Source: Thermus islandicus DSM 21543
Lineage (GTDB): Bacteria; Deinococcota; Deinococci; Deinococcales; Thermaceae
Reading direction: 5' to 3'
Assembly: GCF_000421625.1 (NCBI RefSeq)
Contig: NZ_ATXJ01000005.1
Span: 51,129-115,128 of the forward strand
DNA: 64,000 nucleotides
This document shows, one piece after another, positions 44,462-53,258 of this stretch. Both the position numbers and the translations under genes were made by a program. The notes under the pieces are model-generated. The model worked only from the letters and a program-made list of their open reading frames with translations, did no database searches and was not told where the DNA came from. The stretch's first letter is position 1, and the number at the start of each line of letters is the position of its first letter.

Positions 44462-45142
44462 CTAGCCCTCCTCGCCCCGTCCCGGCCGGAGGGCGTACCC
44501 CAGCCCGCGCACCGTGCGCAGGTAGCCGTAGGCTCCCGCCTCCCGGAGCTTGGCCCGGAGGTTGGCCACGTGCACGTCCAGCACGTTGGACTCCCTGCCC
44601 AGAGGGCGGCCCCAGACCCTTTCCTCAATCTCCAGCCGGGGAAAGACCCGGCCGGGGCGGCTCATGAGGAGCTGCAGGAGGTCAAACTCCTTGGGGGAGA
44701 GGCGCACCTCCTGCCCCCGGAAGAAGACCTGGCGCCTTTTGGGGTAAAGCTCCAGCTCCCCCACGGCGAACACCTCGCTTCCCTCCCGGTGCCTGAGCTG
44801 CACCTGGATCCGGGCGAGGAGCTCGGCGGGGTGGAAGGGCTTCACCAGGTAGTCGTCTGCCCCTCCGGAAAGGAGGGAGACCTTGCGGTCTACCGCGTCC
44901 TGTGCGGTGAGGACCAGGATGGGGGTGTCGTCCGTGGCGCGGATCCTCCGCGCCACCTCGGCCCCGTCCAGGTCGGGCAGGCCCAGGTCCAGCACCACCA
45001 GGTCGGGCTTTTTCTCCCGGTGGCGGATGAGGCCCTCCATGCCGTTCTTGGCCCACTCCACCTGGAAGCCCGCTTCCTTGAGCTCCAGCTCCAGGAGGCG
45101 GGCCACCTCGCGGTCGTCCTCTATGAGAAGGATGCGCTTCAC
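44462..45142 (-). CDS. OmpR/PhoB-family response regulator
   Basis: This 226-residue regulator has a receiver domain (KRILLIEDDREVARLL, phospho-Asp in LVVLDLGLPDLDG, Lys in YLVKPFHPAEL) and a winged-helix DNA-binding domain (LSPKEFDLLQLLMSRPG, NVLDVHVANLRAKLRE). The GTG at 45142 is chosen because it overlaps the upstream gene by GTGA and starts right at the receiver domain. The histidine kinase follows directly. Confidence 0.94.
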   Translation of the reverse strand: MKRILLIEDDREVARLLELELKEAGFQVEWAKNGMEGLIRHREKKPDLVVLDLGLPDLDGAEVARRIRATDDTPILVLTAQDAVDRKVSLLSGGADDYLVKPFHPAELLARIQVQLRHREGSEVFAVGELELYPKRRQVFFRGQEVRLSPKEFDLLQLLMSRPGRVFPRLEIEERVWGRPLGRESNVLDVHVANLRAKLREAGAYGYLRTVRGLGYALRPGRGEEG

Positions 45143-45537
45143 CTGGCCTCCCAAAGGCTGCGGAAGAGAAGCCTGTACACCTCCTTCAGGACCTGCCCGA
45201 GGGGATAGCGGGCCTGGGAACCCTCCAGGCCCTCCACTAAGAGCCAGACCTCTCCCCGCTCCAGCCGGCCGGGGTAGCTTTGCACCTGTCCATTGGGCAG
45301 AACGAGGACCAGCCGCACGGGGCTGCCCTCCTCGGGCCTCAGGGGAGGGGAGAGGGGGAGGAGGCGGCCCTCCTCCACCCGCCAGGCGGCGTAGAGGACC
45401 CGCAGGTTCGGGGAGAAGAGCCGGAGCTCCGTGCCCGGAAGGAGGCTCGGCCCCAGGATGGGGGGTAGGCCCGCGGCCCGCCCGCCCGGCCAGAGGAGGC
45501 CGAGCCCGAGGAGGAGGTAAGCGAGCGCCCTCGGCAT
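45139..45537 (-). CDS. hypothetical secreted protein upstream of a two-component system
   Basis: This 132-residue protein has a signal peptide (MPRALAYLLLGLGLLWPGGRA) and a beta-rich mature part (LRLFSPNLRVLYAAWRVEEG, VRLVLVLPNGQVQSYPG). No family is recognised. It is cotranscribed with the regulator and kinase, so it may be an accessory sensor or target. TACAAT lies 8 nt before the ATG. Confidence 0.65.
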   Translation of the reverse strand: MPRALAYLLLGLGLLWPGGRAAGLPPILGPSLLPGTELRLFSPNLRVLYAAWRVEEGRLLPLSPPLRPEEGSPVRLVLVLPNGQVQSYPGRLERGEVWLLVEGLEGSQARYPLGQVLKEVYRLLFRSLWEAR

Positions 45538-45605
45538 CTCGTCCCATTGTAGCCGCCCCGGTCCGGGCGGGGTGGGACCGGGGTAAAGGCCCCTTTAGCC
45601 TGGGA

Positions 45606-46205
45606 CTAGCCGCGGCTTTGCGCCAGCGCCTTGAGTCCCTCGAGGTTCTTGAGGAGGATCTTGCCGTAGCCCGAGCGGATGTACCCCTCCCGGACGAGCT
45701 CCCCGATGACCTTGGTCACCGTCTCCCTGACGCTCCCCACCGCAGCGGCCAGCTCGTCGTGGGTGGCGTGGAGGACCAGCTTCCCCTCCTCCTCCCGGGC
45801 GAGGGGGGTTTCCGCAAGCTCCAGGAGGGCGGCGGCCATCCGGTTCTTGAGGCGCTGGGTGGCCAGGCGCTCAATCCTGCGGTAGGCCTCGGAGAGGGCC
45901 TGGGCCAGGTGCTGGGCCAGGGCCCTCAGCTCCTCGGGGGCGAGCTCCCTGGGCAGGGCCTCGAGGACCACCTCCGTCACCGCCTCGGCGAAGTAGCCCC
46001 GCTCCTGGCCGAAAAGCGCCTCTTCCCCGAAGAAGCCCCCGGGGCGGACCAGGCGCAGGGTGAGGGCGTTGCCCTCCTCGTCCACGGCCTCGAGGCGCAC
46101 CAGGCCCTCGAGGACCCGGTAGACCCGGTCCCTGGGCCCCGGGGTCCCGGGGTAGAGGATGACCTCGCCGGGCCTGAAGCTTACGGTTTCGCGGGCCTGG
46201 GTCAT
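45606..46205 (-). CDS. sdrP: CRP/FNR-family transcription activator SdrP
   Basis: This 199-residue regulator is very similar to Thermus thermophilus SdrP, a stress-responsive activator that needs no cAMP. The cyclic-nucleotide-like fold covers residues 1-115 (PGEVILYPGTPGPRDRVYRV, RPGGFFGEEALFGQ). The helix-turn-helix is HDELAAAVGSVRETVTKVI near residue 150. Identity is from memory of the family. A promoter with an overlapping imperfect palindrome lies at 46224-46271. Confidence 0.88.
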   Translation of the reverse strand: MTQARETVSFRPGEVILYPGTPGPRDRVYRVLEGLVRLEAVDEEGNALTLRLVRPGGFFGEEALFGQERGYFAEAVTEVVLEALPRELAPEELRALAQHLAQALSEAYRRIERLATQRLKNRMAAALLELAETPLAREEEGKLVLHATHDELAAAVGSVRETVTKVIGELVREGYIRSGYGKILLKNLEGLKALAQSRG

Positions 46206-46223
46206 GGCGACCTCCTTGTCCCC

Positions 46224-46271
46224 AGGCTAGCACGCCCCGGGGGATTTTGTAAACCGCCAGGTTGCAAAAAT
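46224..46271 (-). promoter_or_regulatory. sdrP promoter with imperfect palindrome
   Basis: On the minus strand TTTACA (46253-46248), an 18-nt spacer and TAGCCT (46229-46224) precede sdrP. A 28-bp imperfect palindrome (46244-46271, arms ATTTTTGCAACC and GGTTTACAAAAT) covers the -35 box. It may bind a dimeric regulator, including SdrP itself; this is inference. Confidence 0.45.
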
Positions 46272-46328
46272 CTGTGCCCGGCTACCCTTTGCCCAGGGGG
46301 CGCTTCCGGGCCACGGGGAGAAGCCGTT

Positions 46329-46505
46329 CTAAGGAGACCTCCTCCCCTGCCTTTCTGCCTCGGAAAGCTCCAACCTCGCCCAGAAAAGGGCCATCTCCCA
46401 GACCGCCTTCAGCCTCTCCTCCAGGGGCAGGGCCTGCCCCTCCGCCCGGTCGTCCGGCTGGGCGCTCAGGGGGAACCTTCGGGCCACGGGGCGGATCCGC
46501 CTCAT
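46329..46505 (-). CDS. small hypothetical protein paired with a nucleotidyltransferase remnant
   Basis: This 58-codon gene starts ATG within ATGA of the upstream frameshifted gene. It encodes MRRIRPVARRFPLSAQPDD, a helical LEERLKAVWEMALFWARLEL and a basic tail. The overlap and the helical pattern suggest a partner of the nucleotidyltransferase, which may leave it non-functional. No family is recognised. Confidence 0.4.
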   Translation of the reverse strand: MRRIRPVARRFPLSAQPDDRAEGQALPLEERLKAVWEMALFWARLELSEAERQGRRSP

Positions 46506-46881
46506 TCCAGCTCCTCGAGGTCCCGGAGGTCCACGGGGCGGCCAAAGGCCCGCTTCAGGGCCTTGAAGTCCTCCGGGTGTACCACGTCCACCTCCCGCTC
46601 CAGGGCCCGGGCGAAGGCCGCGTCAAAGGGAGGGGTGTCCAGGATCACCAGGGCGATCCGGTTGGGGGTGTAGCCAAGCTGGACCACCCCCGGGGGGGAA
46701 AGGTCCTCCCCGCCGAAGAAGGCGCGGATGGCGGCGAGGACCCTCTCGGCCCTCCTGGGCGTCCACCCAGAGGTCCAGGTCCTGGGGGAAGCGGGGCCTT
46801 CCCAGGAAGGCCAGGGCGCACCAGAAACCGGGCCCCCGCCCCGTGGAGCGCCCGGAGGAAGTCCAGCATGTCCGGGCTCAT
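46502..46881 (-). pseudogene. nucleotidyltransferase-like gene with two frameshifts
   Basis: The product should read MSPDMLDFLRALHGAGARFLV, then ALAFLGRPRFPQDLDLWVDA, then ERVLAAIRAFFGGEDLSPPG and RIALVILDTPPFDAAFARAL. These four segments lie in three frames: one shift after FLV (a few bases lost) and one after DAQEA (one extra G). DLDLWVDA is the metal-binding Asp motif of AbiEii/MNT-type nucleotidyltransferases. It overlaps cutA by ATGA and the 58-aa gene by ATGA, so it was a tight operon member. A sequencing error cannot be excluded. Confidence 0.72.
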
Positions 46882-47189
46882 CCGGCGTTTTCCCTAAGCC
46901 ATTCCAGGTACTCCCGGTTCCCCTCGGCGATGGGCAGGGCTACGATCTCGGGCACGGTGTAGGGGTGGAGGGCCTTGACCCTTTCCTTGAGCCTGGGGAA
47001 GGCGTGGGTGGTGGTCTTGACCAGGAGGAGGAGCTCCCGGTCCTCCACCACCTCCCCCTGCCAGCGGTAAATGGAGGTGAGGCCGGGGAGGAGGTTCACG
47101 CAGGCGGCCAAGCGCTCCTCCACCAGGGCCCGGGCGATGGTCCTCCCCACCTCCTCGCTGGGCACCGTGATGAGGACCACCTCTTCCAT
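46878..47189 (-). CDS. cutA: divalent-cation tolerance protein CutA
   Basis: This 103-residue CutA1 trimer protein has VLITVPSEEVGRTIARALVEERLAACVNLLPG and IYRWQGEVVEDRELLLLVKT, then LHPYTVPEIVALPI. The copper-tolerance role is inferred from E. coli. It follows gyrA without a gap (one base). Confidence 0.94.
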   Translation of the reverse strand: MEEVVLITVPSEEVGRTIARALVEERLAACVNLLPGLTSIYRWQGEVVEDRELLLLVKTTTHAFPRLKERVKALHPYTVPEIVALPIAEGNREYLEWLRENAG

Positions 47190-49604
47190 CTATTCCTCCT
47201 CCACCACGAAGGCGCTCGCGATCTCGTCGTCCTCAGGAAGGTGCATCACCTTGACCCCGGCGGTGGCCCGGGAGTACTGGCGGATCGCCGCCACGGGGGT
47301 GCGGAGGGCGAGGCCCTTTTTGGAGAGCACCAGGAGGTCCTCCCCGCCCCGGACCTTGAGGAGGGCGGCGAGCCGCCCCACCTTGGGGGAGACCGCGTAG
47401 GTGATGACCCCCATGCCCCCGCGCCCCTGAAGGGGGTACTCGGAAAGGGGGGTGCGCTTGCCGTAGCCCCGGGTGCTCACGGAGAGAAGGTCCACCACCT
47501 CCCCGGGCTTCACCGTGACCAGGGAGACCACCCGGTCCAGGGGCCTCTTGAAGCGGATGCCCGTCACCCCCTGGCTGTCCCGCCCCGTGGCCCGCACCTC
47601 CTCCAGGGGGAAGCGGATGGCCTGGCCCTCCGCCGTGGCCAGGATGGCCTCGTCCTCGAGGTCGGAGAGGGCCACCCCCACCAGGCGGTCCCCCTCCTGC
47701 AGCTTCAGGGCGATGAGGCCCGCCTGCCCCAGGTTCTGGTACTCCTTTAGGGCCGTGCGCTTGATGAGGCCCCGCTCGGTGGCGAAGACCAGGTAGCCCT
47801 CGCCCTCGAGGCCCCGCACGGCGAGGAGGGCGGCCACCTCCTCCTCCTCGGCGAGGGGGAGGAGGCTTTTCACGTGGGTCCCCCGGGCCTGGCGGCCCAT
47901 CTCGGGGAGCTCGTAGACCTTGAGGCGGTAGACCCGGCCGCGGTTGGTGAAGAGGAGGAGGTCGTCGTGGGCGCTGGCCACGAAGACGTGGGTGGCCTCG
48001 TCCTCCTCCTTGGTCTTCCCTGCCATGAGCCCCTTCCCCCCCCGGCCTTGGGCCCGGTAGGCCTCCAGGGGGAGGCGCTTCAAGAACCCCTGGGCGGTCA
48101 GGGTGATCACCATGGGCTCGTCCTCAATGAGGTCCTCGGGGCTGAAGCTCTCCTCAAACTCGGCGATGAGGGTGCGCCGTTCGTCCCCGTAGCGTTCCTT
48201 GACCCGGAGGAGGTCCCGCTTCACCTCCTGCCAGAGGCGGGTTTCGTCCGCGAGGATGGCCTTGAGCCGGGCGATCTCCTCCATGAGCTCGCGGTACTCC
48301 TCCAGGAGCTTCTGCCGCTCCAGGGCCACCAGGCGCTGGAGGCGCATGTCCAGGATGGCCTGGGCCTGGGCCTCGGAGAGGCCAAAGCGCTCCATGAGGC
48401 CCCTCCGCGCTTTTGCCGCGTCCTCCGAGGCCCGGATCAGGGCGATGACCTCGTCAATGTGGTCCAGGGCGATAAGGAGCCCTTCCAGGATGTGGGCCCT
48501 TTCCTCCGCCTTCTTGAGGTCAAAGAGGCTCTTGCGCCTTAGGACCTCCTTCCGGTGGTCCAGGTAGTGGCGCATGAGGGCGAGGAGGGAGAGGACCTTG
48601 GGCTCCCCGTCCACGATGGCCAAAAGGTTCACCGTGAAAGAGGTCTGGAGGGCGGTGTGCTTGTAGAGCTGGTTCAGGACCACCTGGGGGTTTGCCCCCC
48701 GCTTGAGCTCTATGGCGATGCGGAGGCCCTGCCGGTCGGACTCGTCCCGGAGGGCCACGATATCCTCCACCTTCTTGGCCTTGACCAGGGCGGCGATCTG
48801 GGCGATGAGGCCCGCCTTGTTAACCTGGTAGGGGATCTCCGTGACCACCAGCACGGGCCTCTGTCCCTTCTCCTCAATGCGCACCTTGGCCCGCACCTTC
48901 AGGCTTCCCCGGCCCGTGGCGTAGGCCTCATGGATGCCCCTTTTGGAGAGCTTCCCCCCGGTGGGGAAGTCGGGGCCGGGGAGGTGGCGCATGACCTCCT
49001 CGAGGGTGATGGCGGGGTTGTCAATCATGGCCACCAGGGCGTCCACTACCTCGGAGAGGTTGTGGGGCGGGAGGCTCGTGGCCATGCCCACGGCGATGCC
49101 GCTCGCCCCGTTCACCAGGAGGTTGGGGATGGCGGCGGGCAGGACCTCGGGCTCTTTCAGGGAGCCATCGTAGTTGGGGCGGAAGTCCACCGTCTCCTTG
49201 TCAATGTCCAAGAGCATCTCCGCCCCCATGGGGGAGAGCCTGGCCTCGGTGTAGCGCTGGGCGGCGGGAGGGTCGCCGTCAATGGAGCCGAAGTTCCCCT
49301 GGCCGTCCACGAGGGGGTAGCGCAGGTTCCAGGGCTGGGCGAGGCGCGCCAGGGCGTCGTAGATGGCGGCGTCCCCGTGGGGGTGGTACTTGCCCATGAC
49401 CTCGCCCACGATCTTGGCGCTCTTCACGTGCTTGCGGCCCGGCAAGACCCCCTCCTGGTAGGCCCCGAAGAGGATGCGCCTCTGGACCGGCTTAAGCCCG
49501 TCCCGGACATCGGGCAGGGCCCGGTCCACGATGACGGACATGGCGTAGTTGATGAAGCTCTGCTTGAGTTCCTCGGTGATCTCTACGGGCAGTACCTGGG
49601 CCAT
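47190..49604 (-). CDS. gyrA: DNA gyrase subunit A
   Basis: This 804-residue type II topoisomerase subunit has the breakage-reunion domain with the catalytic Tyr in [11 protein letters not shown] (near residue 117) and a six-bladed C-terminal domain. The gyrase-specific GyrA box is QGRGGKG, which distinguishes it from ParC. The quinolone region reads [19 protein letters not shown], with Ala at the position equivalent to E. coli Ser83. The ATG follows TAGGAGCG, and a TATAAT -10 box lies at 49639-49644. Confidence 0.97.
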   Translation of the reverse strand: MAQVLPVEITEELKQSFINYAMSVIVDRALPDVRDGLKPVQRRILFGAYQEGVLPGRKHVKSAKIVGEVMGKYHPHGDAAIYDALARLAQPWNLRYPLVDGQGNFGSIDGDPPAAQRYTEARLSPMGAEMLLDIDKETVDFRPNYDGSLKEPEVLPAAIPNLLVNGASGIAVGMATSLPPHNLSEVVDALVAMIDNPAITLEEVMRHLPGPDFPTGGKLSKRGIHEAYATGRGSLKVRAKVRIEEKGQRPVLVVTEIPYQVNKAGLIAQIAALVKAKKVEDIVALRDESDRQGLRIAIELKRGANPQVVLNQLYKHTALQTSFTVNLLAIVDGEPKVLSLLALMRHYLDHRKEVLRRKSLFDLKKAEERAHILEGLLIALDHIDEVIALIRASEDAAKARRGLMERFGLSEAQAQAILDMRLQRLVALERQKLLEEYRELMEEIARLKAILADETRLWQEVKRDLLRVKERYGDERRTLIAEFEESFSPEDLIEDEPMVITLTAQGFLKRLPLEAYRAQGRGGKGLMAGKTKEEDEATHVFVASAHDDLLLFTNRGRVYRLKVYELPEMGRQARGTHVKSLLPLAEEEEVAALLAVRGLEGEGYLVFATERGLIKRTALKEYQNLGQAGLIALKLQEGDRLVGVALSDLEDEAILATAEGQAIRFPLEEVRATGRDSQGVTGIRFKRPLDRVVSLVTVKPGEVVDLLSVSTRGYGKRTPLSEYPLQGRGGMGVITYAVSPKVGRLAALLKVRGGEDLLVLSKKGLALRTPVAAIRQYSRATAGVKVMHLPEDDEIASAFVVEEE

Positions 49605-49681
49605 AGCGCTCCTAGAAGGCGATTAGACGCCGCTTCTCATTATAGCACGGGCCCTGGAGGCAGGGTATTTTGCGGATGGTT

Positions 49682-50072
49682 CTAGAAAATTGGGGTGGCC
49701 TCGAGGGCCTCCTGGTAGGCTTCCTCCGGCACCTTCTCCCCCCAGTAGGCCGTTCTTCCCTCCCTGGAGGGCCAGGTGGACGAGGAAGCGGTCGGGAAAC
49801 GCCCCGTGCCAGTGCTCTTCCCCCGGGGCGAAGACCACCACGTCCCCGGGGAGGAGGAGCCGGGCCCACCCTCCCCGGCTCTGCGCCAGACCCACCCCCT
49901 CCGTCACGTACAGGACCTGGCCCTTGGGGTGGGCGTGCCAGGCGGTGCGGGCGCCGGGGGCGAAGCGCACCAGAAGCAGGCTTTCCCCCTCGGGCCTGGC
50001 CGCAAGGAGCACCGCTCCCGAGAACCACTCCGGAGATCCCCTCTCCGTGGACCGCAGGCGGCGGACCTCCAT
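49682..50072 (-). pseudogene. cupin-domain gene with C-terminal frameshift
   Basis: The N-terminal part is a cupin: TAWHAHPKGQVLYVTEGVG, LLPGDVVVFAPGEEHWHGAF with the His-metal set. After VHLALQ one extra G (about 49758-49767) moves the frame; the natural end EGRTAYWGEKVPEEAYQEAL then ATPIF-stop lies in the next phase and ends at 49682. In the unshifted frame a longer tail runs to 49623. If the base is a sequencing error the gene is intact. It follows aroQ after two bases. Confidence 0.7.
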
Positions 50073-50074
50073 GC

Positions 50075-50515
50075 CTACCCCCCCACCTCAAGGGACTCCG
50101 CCAGGTAGACCAGGGCCAGCTTGTAGGAAAGGGGCCCGAAGCCCGAGACCACGCCCCGGCAGGCGGGCGCGGTCACGGAGTGGCGGCGGAACGGCTCCCG
50201 GGCGTGGAGGTTGGTGAGGTGCACCTCCACCACGGGGAGGGGCTGGGCCCTAATGGCGTCCAGGAGGGCGTAGGAGTAGTGGGTGAGGGCCCCGGGGTTT
50301 AGGACGATGGCCAAAAACCCCTCTTTCTCCGCCTGCTGCACCCACTCAATGAGCTGGCCCTCGTAGTTGGTCTGGCGGAAGACCACCCCAAGGCCCAGCT
50401 CTGCTCCCCAGGCCTCGCACAGGGCCTCCAGCTCCTCTAGGGTCGTCCTCCCGTAAAGCTCCGGCTCGCGCCGTCCCAGGAGGTTGAGGTTGGGGCCGTT
50501 CAGGATCAGGACCAT
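50075..50515 (-). CDS. aroQ: 3-dehydroquinate dehydratase, type II
   Basis: This dehydrates 3-dehydroquinate in the shikimate pathway. The 146-residue flavodoxin-like protein has VLILNGPNLNLLGRREPELYG with the catalytic Arg and Tyr, FRQTNYEGQLIEWVQQA, NPGALTHYSYALLDAI, EVHLTNLHAREPFRRHS and GVVSGFGPLSYKLAL. The ATG at 50515 has AAAGGAG at proper distance. A GATAAT box lies 20 nt upstream. Confidence 0.95.
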   Translation of the reverse strand: MVLILNGPNLNLLGRREPELYGRTTLEELEALCEAWGAELGLGVVFRQTNYEGQLIEWVQQAEKEGFLAIVLNPGALTHYSYALLDAIRAQPLPVVEVHLTNLHAREPFRRHSVTAPACRGVVSGFGPLSYKLALVYLAESLEVGG

Positions 50516-50573
50516 AGGGGCTCCTTTCCCTACCATTATCCCCCAAGGGCTGGACTTTTTTCAGGGGCTCGGG

Positions 50574-50616
50574 TTGACAGGGGGAGGGCGGTTTGTATAC
50601 AAAGTTGGTATACCGA
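50574..50616 (+). promoter_or_regulatory. promoter and GntR-type operators of the CoA transferase/transporter operon
   Basis: TTGACA (50574-50579), a 16-nt spacer and TATACA (50596-50601) form the promoter. The palindrome TTGTATACAA (50593-50602) covers the -10 box and GGTATACC (50607-50614) follows; GTATAC-centred sites fit a FadR-type GntR repressor such as the one encoded directly downstream. Confidence 0.7.
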
Positions 50617-50626
50617 AGGGGGCGTT

Positions 50627-51292
50627 GTGGTCGCTTCGCAGACGGAGGAGGCCTACCGCGAACTACGGAGCCGCATCCTAGCCTTGAGGCTTCGGCCTGG
50701 GGAGTCCTTGAGCGAGCGGCGGCTGGAAGGGCTGCTCGGGGTGTCCCGCACCCCCATCCGCGCCGCGCTAGAGCGCCTGGCTCAGGAAGGGTTGGTGCGC
50801 CGCGAGGGGAGGGGCTACCGGGTGGCCCCCTTGGATCTGGACGAGCTGGCGGAGGCCTTCCGGCTCCGGGCGGTCCTCGAGGCCACGGCGGTGCGCTGGG
50901 CCGCGGCCCGCCGCCTCCAAGAGGCCCCGGAGGCCCAGGCCCTGCTGAAGCGCGTGGAGGAGGCGGTAGACCTCGAGGCTGAGCTCGCCCTGGCCACGGA
51001 GTTCCACCTGGCCTTGGCCCGGCTTGCGGAAAACCGCTTCCTGGTGGAGGCCCTTTCCCGCCTCCTTCCCCAGATCTACCGGGCCCGCTTCGTGGAGGCC
51101 CTTTCCCCCGAAGGCCGGGCCCAGGCCTACCGGGAACACCAGCGCATCCTGGAGCTTGTCCTCCAGGGCGAGGGGGAGGAGGCGGCCCGCCTCGTCACCG
51201 CCCACCTGGAGCGGGCCTATCTGCGCCTACGGGAGAGCTTGGAGCGGAGCTACCGCGGACTCCTCGCTTTGGGAGCGGAGGTGCGGCCGTGA
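50627..51292 (+). CDS. GntR-family (FCD/FadR subfamily) transcription regulator
   Basis: This 221-residue regulator has a winged helix (EEAYRELRSRILALRLRPGE, LLGVSRTPIRAALERLAQEG) and an FCD effector domain with metal-type residues (ATEFHLALARLAEN, HQRILELVLQGEG). It probably represses its own operon by way of the GTATAC palindromes before it; the ligand would be the imported acid or its CoA ester. The GTG start lies after AAGGGGGC. It overlaps the CoA transferase gene by 4 bp. Confidence 0.92.
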   Translation: MVASQTEEAYRELRSRILALRLRPGESLSERRLEGLLGVSRTPIRAALERLAQEGLVRREGRGYRVAPLDLDELAEAFRLRAVLEATAVRWAAARRLQEAPEAQALLKRVEEAVDLEAELALATEFHLALARLAENRFLVEALSRLLPQIYRARFVEALSPEGRAQAYREHQRILELVLQGEGEEAARLVTAHLERAYLRLRESLERSYRGLLALGAEVRP

Positions 51293-52491
51293 GGGCGTTG
51301 GAGGGCATCCGGGTCTTGGAGCTCGGCCAGTTCATCGCCGCTCCCTTCGCTGGCCAGCTCCTAGCCGACCACGGGGCCGAGGTGATCAAGGTGGAGCCCC
51401 CGGAGGGTGACCCCATGCGCCAGTGGGGGGTCCAGCTGAAGGAGGGACAGTCCCTGTGGTGGCCGGTCATTGCCCGCAACAAGAAAAGCGTGGTCCTGGA
51501 CCTGCGCCACCCCCAGGGGCGGGCCCTTGCCCGGAGGCTCGCCCTGGCCTCGGACGTCCTTTTGGAGAACTTCCGCCCCGGGGTCTTGGAACGGCTCGGC
51601 CTGGACCCCAAGGGCCTCCTGGAGGAGAAACCCTCCCTTGTTGTCGTCCGCATCAGCGGCTTTGGCCAGGAGGGGCCATACCGGGACCGGGCGGGTTTCG
51701 GCAGTGTGGCCGAGGCCATGGGGGGGCTGCGCCACCTGGTGGGGTTCCCCGACCGTCCCCCTCCCCGGGTGGGTCTTTCCATCGGGGACACCCTGGCGGG
51801 CCTGTTTGCCGCCTTCGGTGCCCTGGCGGCCTTGAGGGTGCGGGAGCGGACCGGAAGGGGCCAGGTTGTGGACGTGGCCCTTACGGATGCGGTGATCGCC
51901 GCTTTGGAGAGTGTCCTTACGGAGTACAGCGCCACGGGAAAGGTGCGGGAGCGGACGGGGAATACCCTGCCCGGCCTTGCCCCCTCCAACCTCTACCCCA
52001 CCCGGGACGGCCGCTACCTCCAGATCGGGGCCAATGCCGATGGGCCCTTCCGGCGCCTCTGCCAGGCCATGGGCCGCCCCGAGCTGGCGGAAGACCCCCG
52101 CTATGCCACCCACCGGGCCCGGGGGATGCACCAGGCGGAGCTGGACAACCTCATCGCCGCCTGGACCCGGGAGCATACCCTGGAGGAGTTGGACCGCCTC
52201 CTAGTCCGCCACGGGGTGCCTGCGGGGCCGGTGAACACCGCCAAGGAGGTGGCGGAAGACCCCCACTTCCGGGCCCGAGGGGCGGTGGTGGAGGTGGAGA
52301 CCTCCTTGGGCCGGCTCCTCATGCAGGGGGTGGTGCCGAAGCTCTCGGAAACCCCCGGGGGGATCGCGTGGACCGGCCCCTCCCTCGGGGCCCACACCCG
52401 GGAGGTCCTGGAAGGGGTTTTGGGCCTAGGGGAGGAGGCCTGGGCCGAGCTGGTGGCAGAAGGGGTGGTGGCATGCGGAAAGAGGGCGTAG
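51289..52491 (+). CDS. CaiB/BaiF-family (class III) CoA transferase
   Basis: This moves CoA from a donor ester to a carboxylic acid. The 400-residue protein has the family N-terminus EGIRVLELGQFIAAPFAGQ, NKKSVVLDLRHPQGRALARRL and ENFRPGVLERLGL. The catalytic Asp lies in GQVVDVALTDAVIAAL (near residue 192), and NLYPTRDGRYLQIGAN follows. The substrate is unknown; the neighbouring lyase suggests a branched C5-C6 dicarboxylate. It overlaps the ABC ATPase gene by 19 bp. Confidence 0.9.
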   Translation: MRALEGIRVLELGQFIAAPFAGQLLADHGAEVIKVEPPEGDPMRQWGVQLKEGQSLWWPVIARNKKSVVLDLRHPQGRALARRLALASDVLLENFRPGVLERLGLDPKGLLEEKPSLVVVRISGFGQEGPYRDRAGFGSVAEAMGGLRHLVGFPDRPPPRVGLSIGDTLAGLFAAFGALAALRVRERTGRGQVVDVALTDAVIAALESVLTEYSATGKVRERTGNTLPGLAPSNLYPTRDGRYLQIGANADGPFRRLCQAMGRPELAEDPRYATHRARGMHQAELDNLIAAWTREHTLEELDRLLVRHGVPAGPVNTAKEVAEDPHFRARGAVVEVETSLGRLLMQGVVPKLSETPGGIAWTGPSLGAHTREVLEGVLGLGEEAWAELVAEGVVACGKRA

Positions 52492-53258
52492 GAATTCAAT
52501 TTCGCGGGGTGACGGTGCGCTTCGGCACCTACACCGCCGTGGCCGGGGTGGACCTCGAGGTGGCCCCAGGAGAGTTTGTGAGCCTGGTGGGGCCTACGGG
52601 CTGTGGCAAGAGCACGCTCTTGAACGCGGCCGCAGGCCTCCTTTCCCCTTCGGAAGGGGAGGTCTGCCTGGGGGGAAGGCCCCTTAAGGGCCTTAACCGG
52701 GAGGCGGGCTACCTCTTCCAGCAGGACGCTATTTTTCCGTGGAAGACCGCCTTGGACAACGTGGCCTTTCCCCTTCTCCTCCGGGGCGTGCCCCTGCCTG
52801 AGGCCCGGGCCAGGGCCCAGGCCTGGCTGGAGAAGGTGGGGCTGCGGGGCTTTGGCCACCGCTACCCCCACCAGCTCTCCGGGGGGCAGAGGAAGCGGGT
52901 GGGCCTGGCCCAGGTGCTCATCGCCGACCCCAGGCTCCTCCTCATGGACGAGCCCTTCTCCGCTCTGGACGTGCAGACTCGGCAGCTCATGGAGAACGAA
53001 CTTCTGGAGCTTTGGCAAGCGGACCGGAAGACGGTGCTCTTCGTAACCCACGACCTCGAGGAGGCCATCGCCCTCTCCGACCGGGTGGTGGTCCTCTCGG
53101 CGGGGCCAGCGGCTAGGCCCATCGGCGATTTCCCCATCCCTCTGCCCAGGCCCAGGGATGTGGCGGAGGTACGGCTCACGCCGGAGTTTTTGCGCATCCA
53201 CCGGGAGATCTGGAATCTCCTCAGGGGGGAGGTGATGCGGGCCCATGCAGGGGCTTAG
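52473..53258 (+). CDS. ABC transporter ATP-binding subunit (TauB/SsuB type)
   Basis: This 261-residue ATPase has Walker A GPTGCGKST near residue 43, Q-loop LFQQDAIFPWKT, signature QLSGGQRKRVGLA, Walker B LLLMDEPFSALD and H-loop FVTHDLEEA. FPWKT and the TauB-like length fit nitrate/sulfonate/NMT1-type importers. The ATG is inside the CoA transferase gene; the end overlaps the permease gene by 14 bp. Confidence 0.92.
   Translation: MRKEGVGIQFRGVTVRFGTYTAVAGVDLEVAPGEFVSLVGPTGCGKSTLLNAAAGLLSPSEGEVCLGGRPLKGLNREAGYLFQQDAIFPWKTALDNVAFPLLLRGVPLPEARARAQAWLEKVGLRGFGHRYPHQLSGGQRKRVGLAQVLIADPRLLLMDEPFSALDVQTRQLMENELLELWQADRKTVLFVTHDLEEAIALSDRVVVLSAGPAARPIGDFPIPLPRPRDVAEVRLTPEFLRIHREIWNLLRGEVMRAHAGA

Noticed and set aside
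45560..45585. CCGGTCC/GGACCGG hairpin as terminator of the gene pair around sdrP
   Set aside because: It has no T-run on either strand and lies in the promoter region of the next gene; kept only as an inverted repeat.
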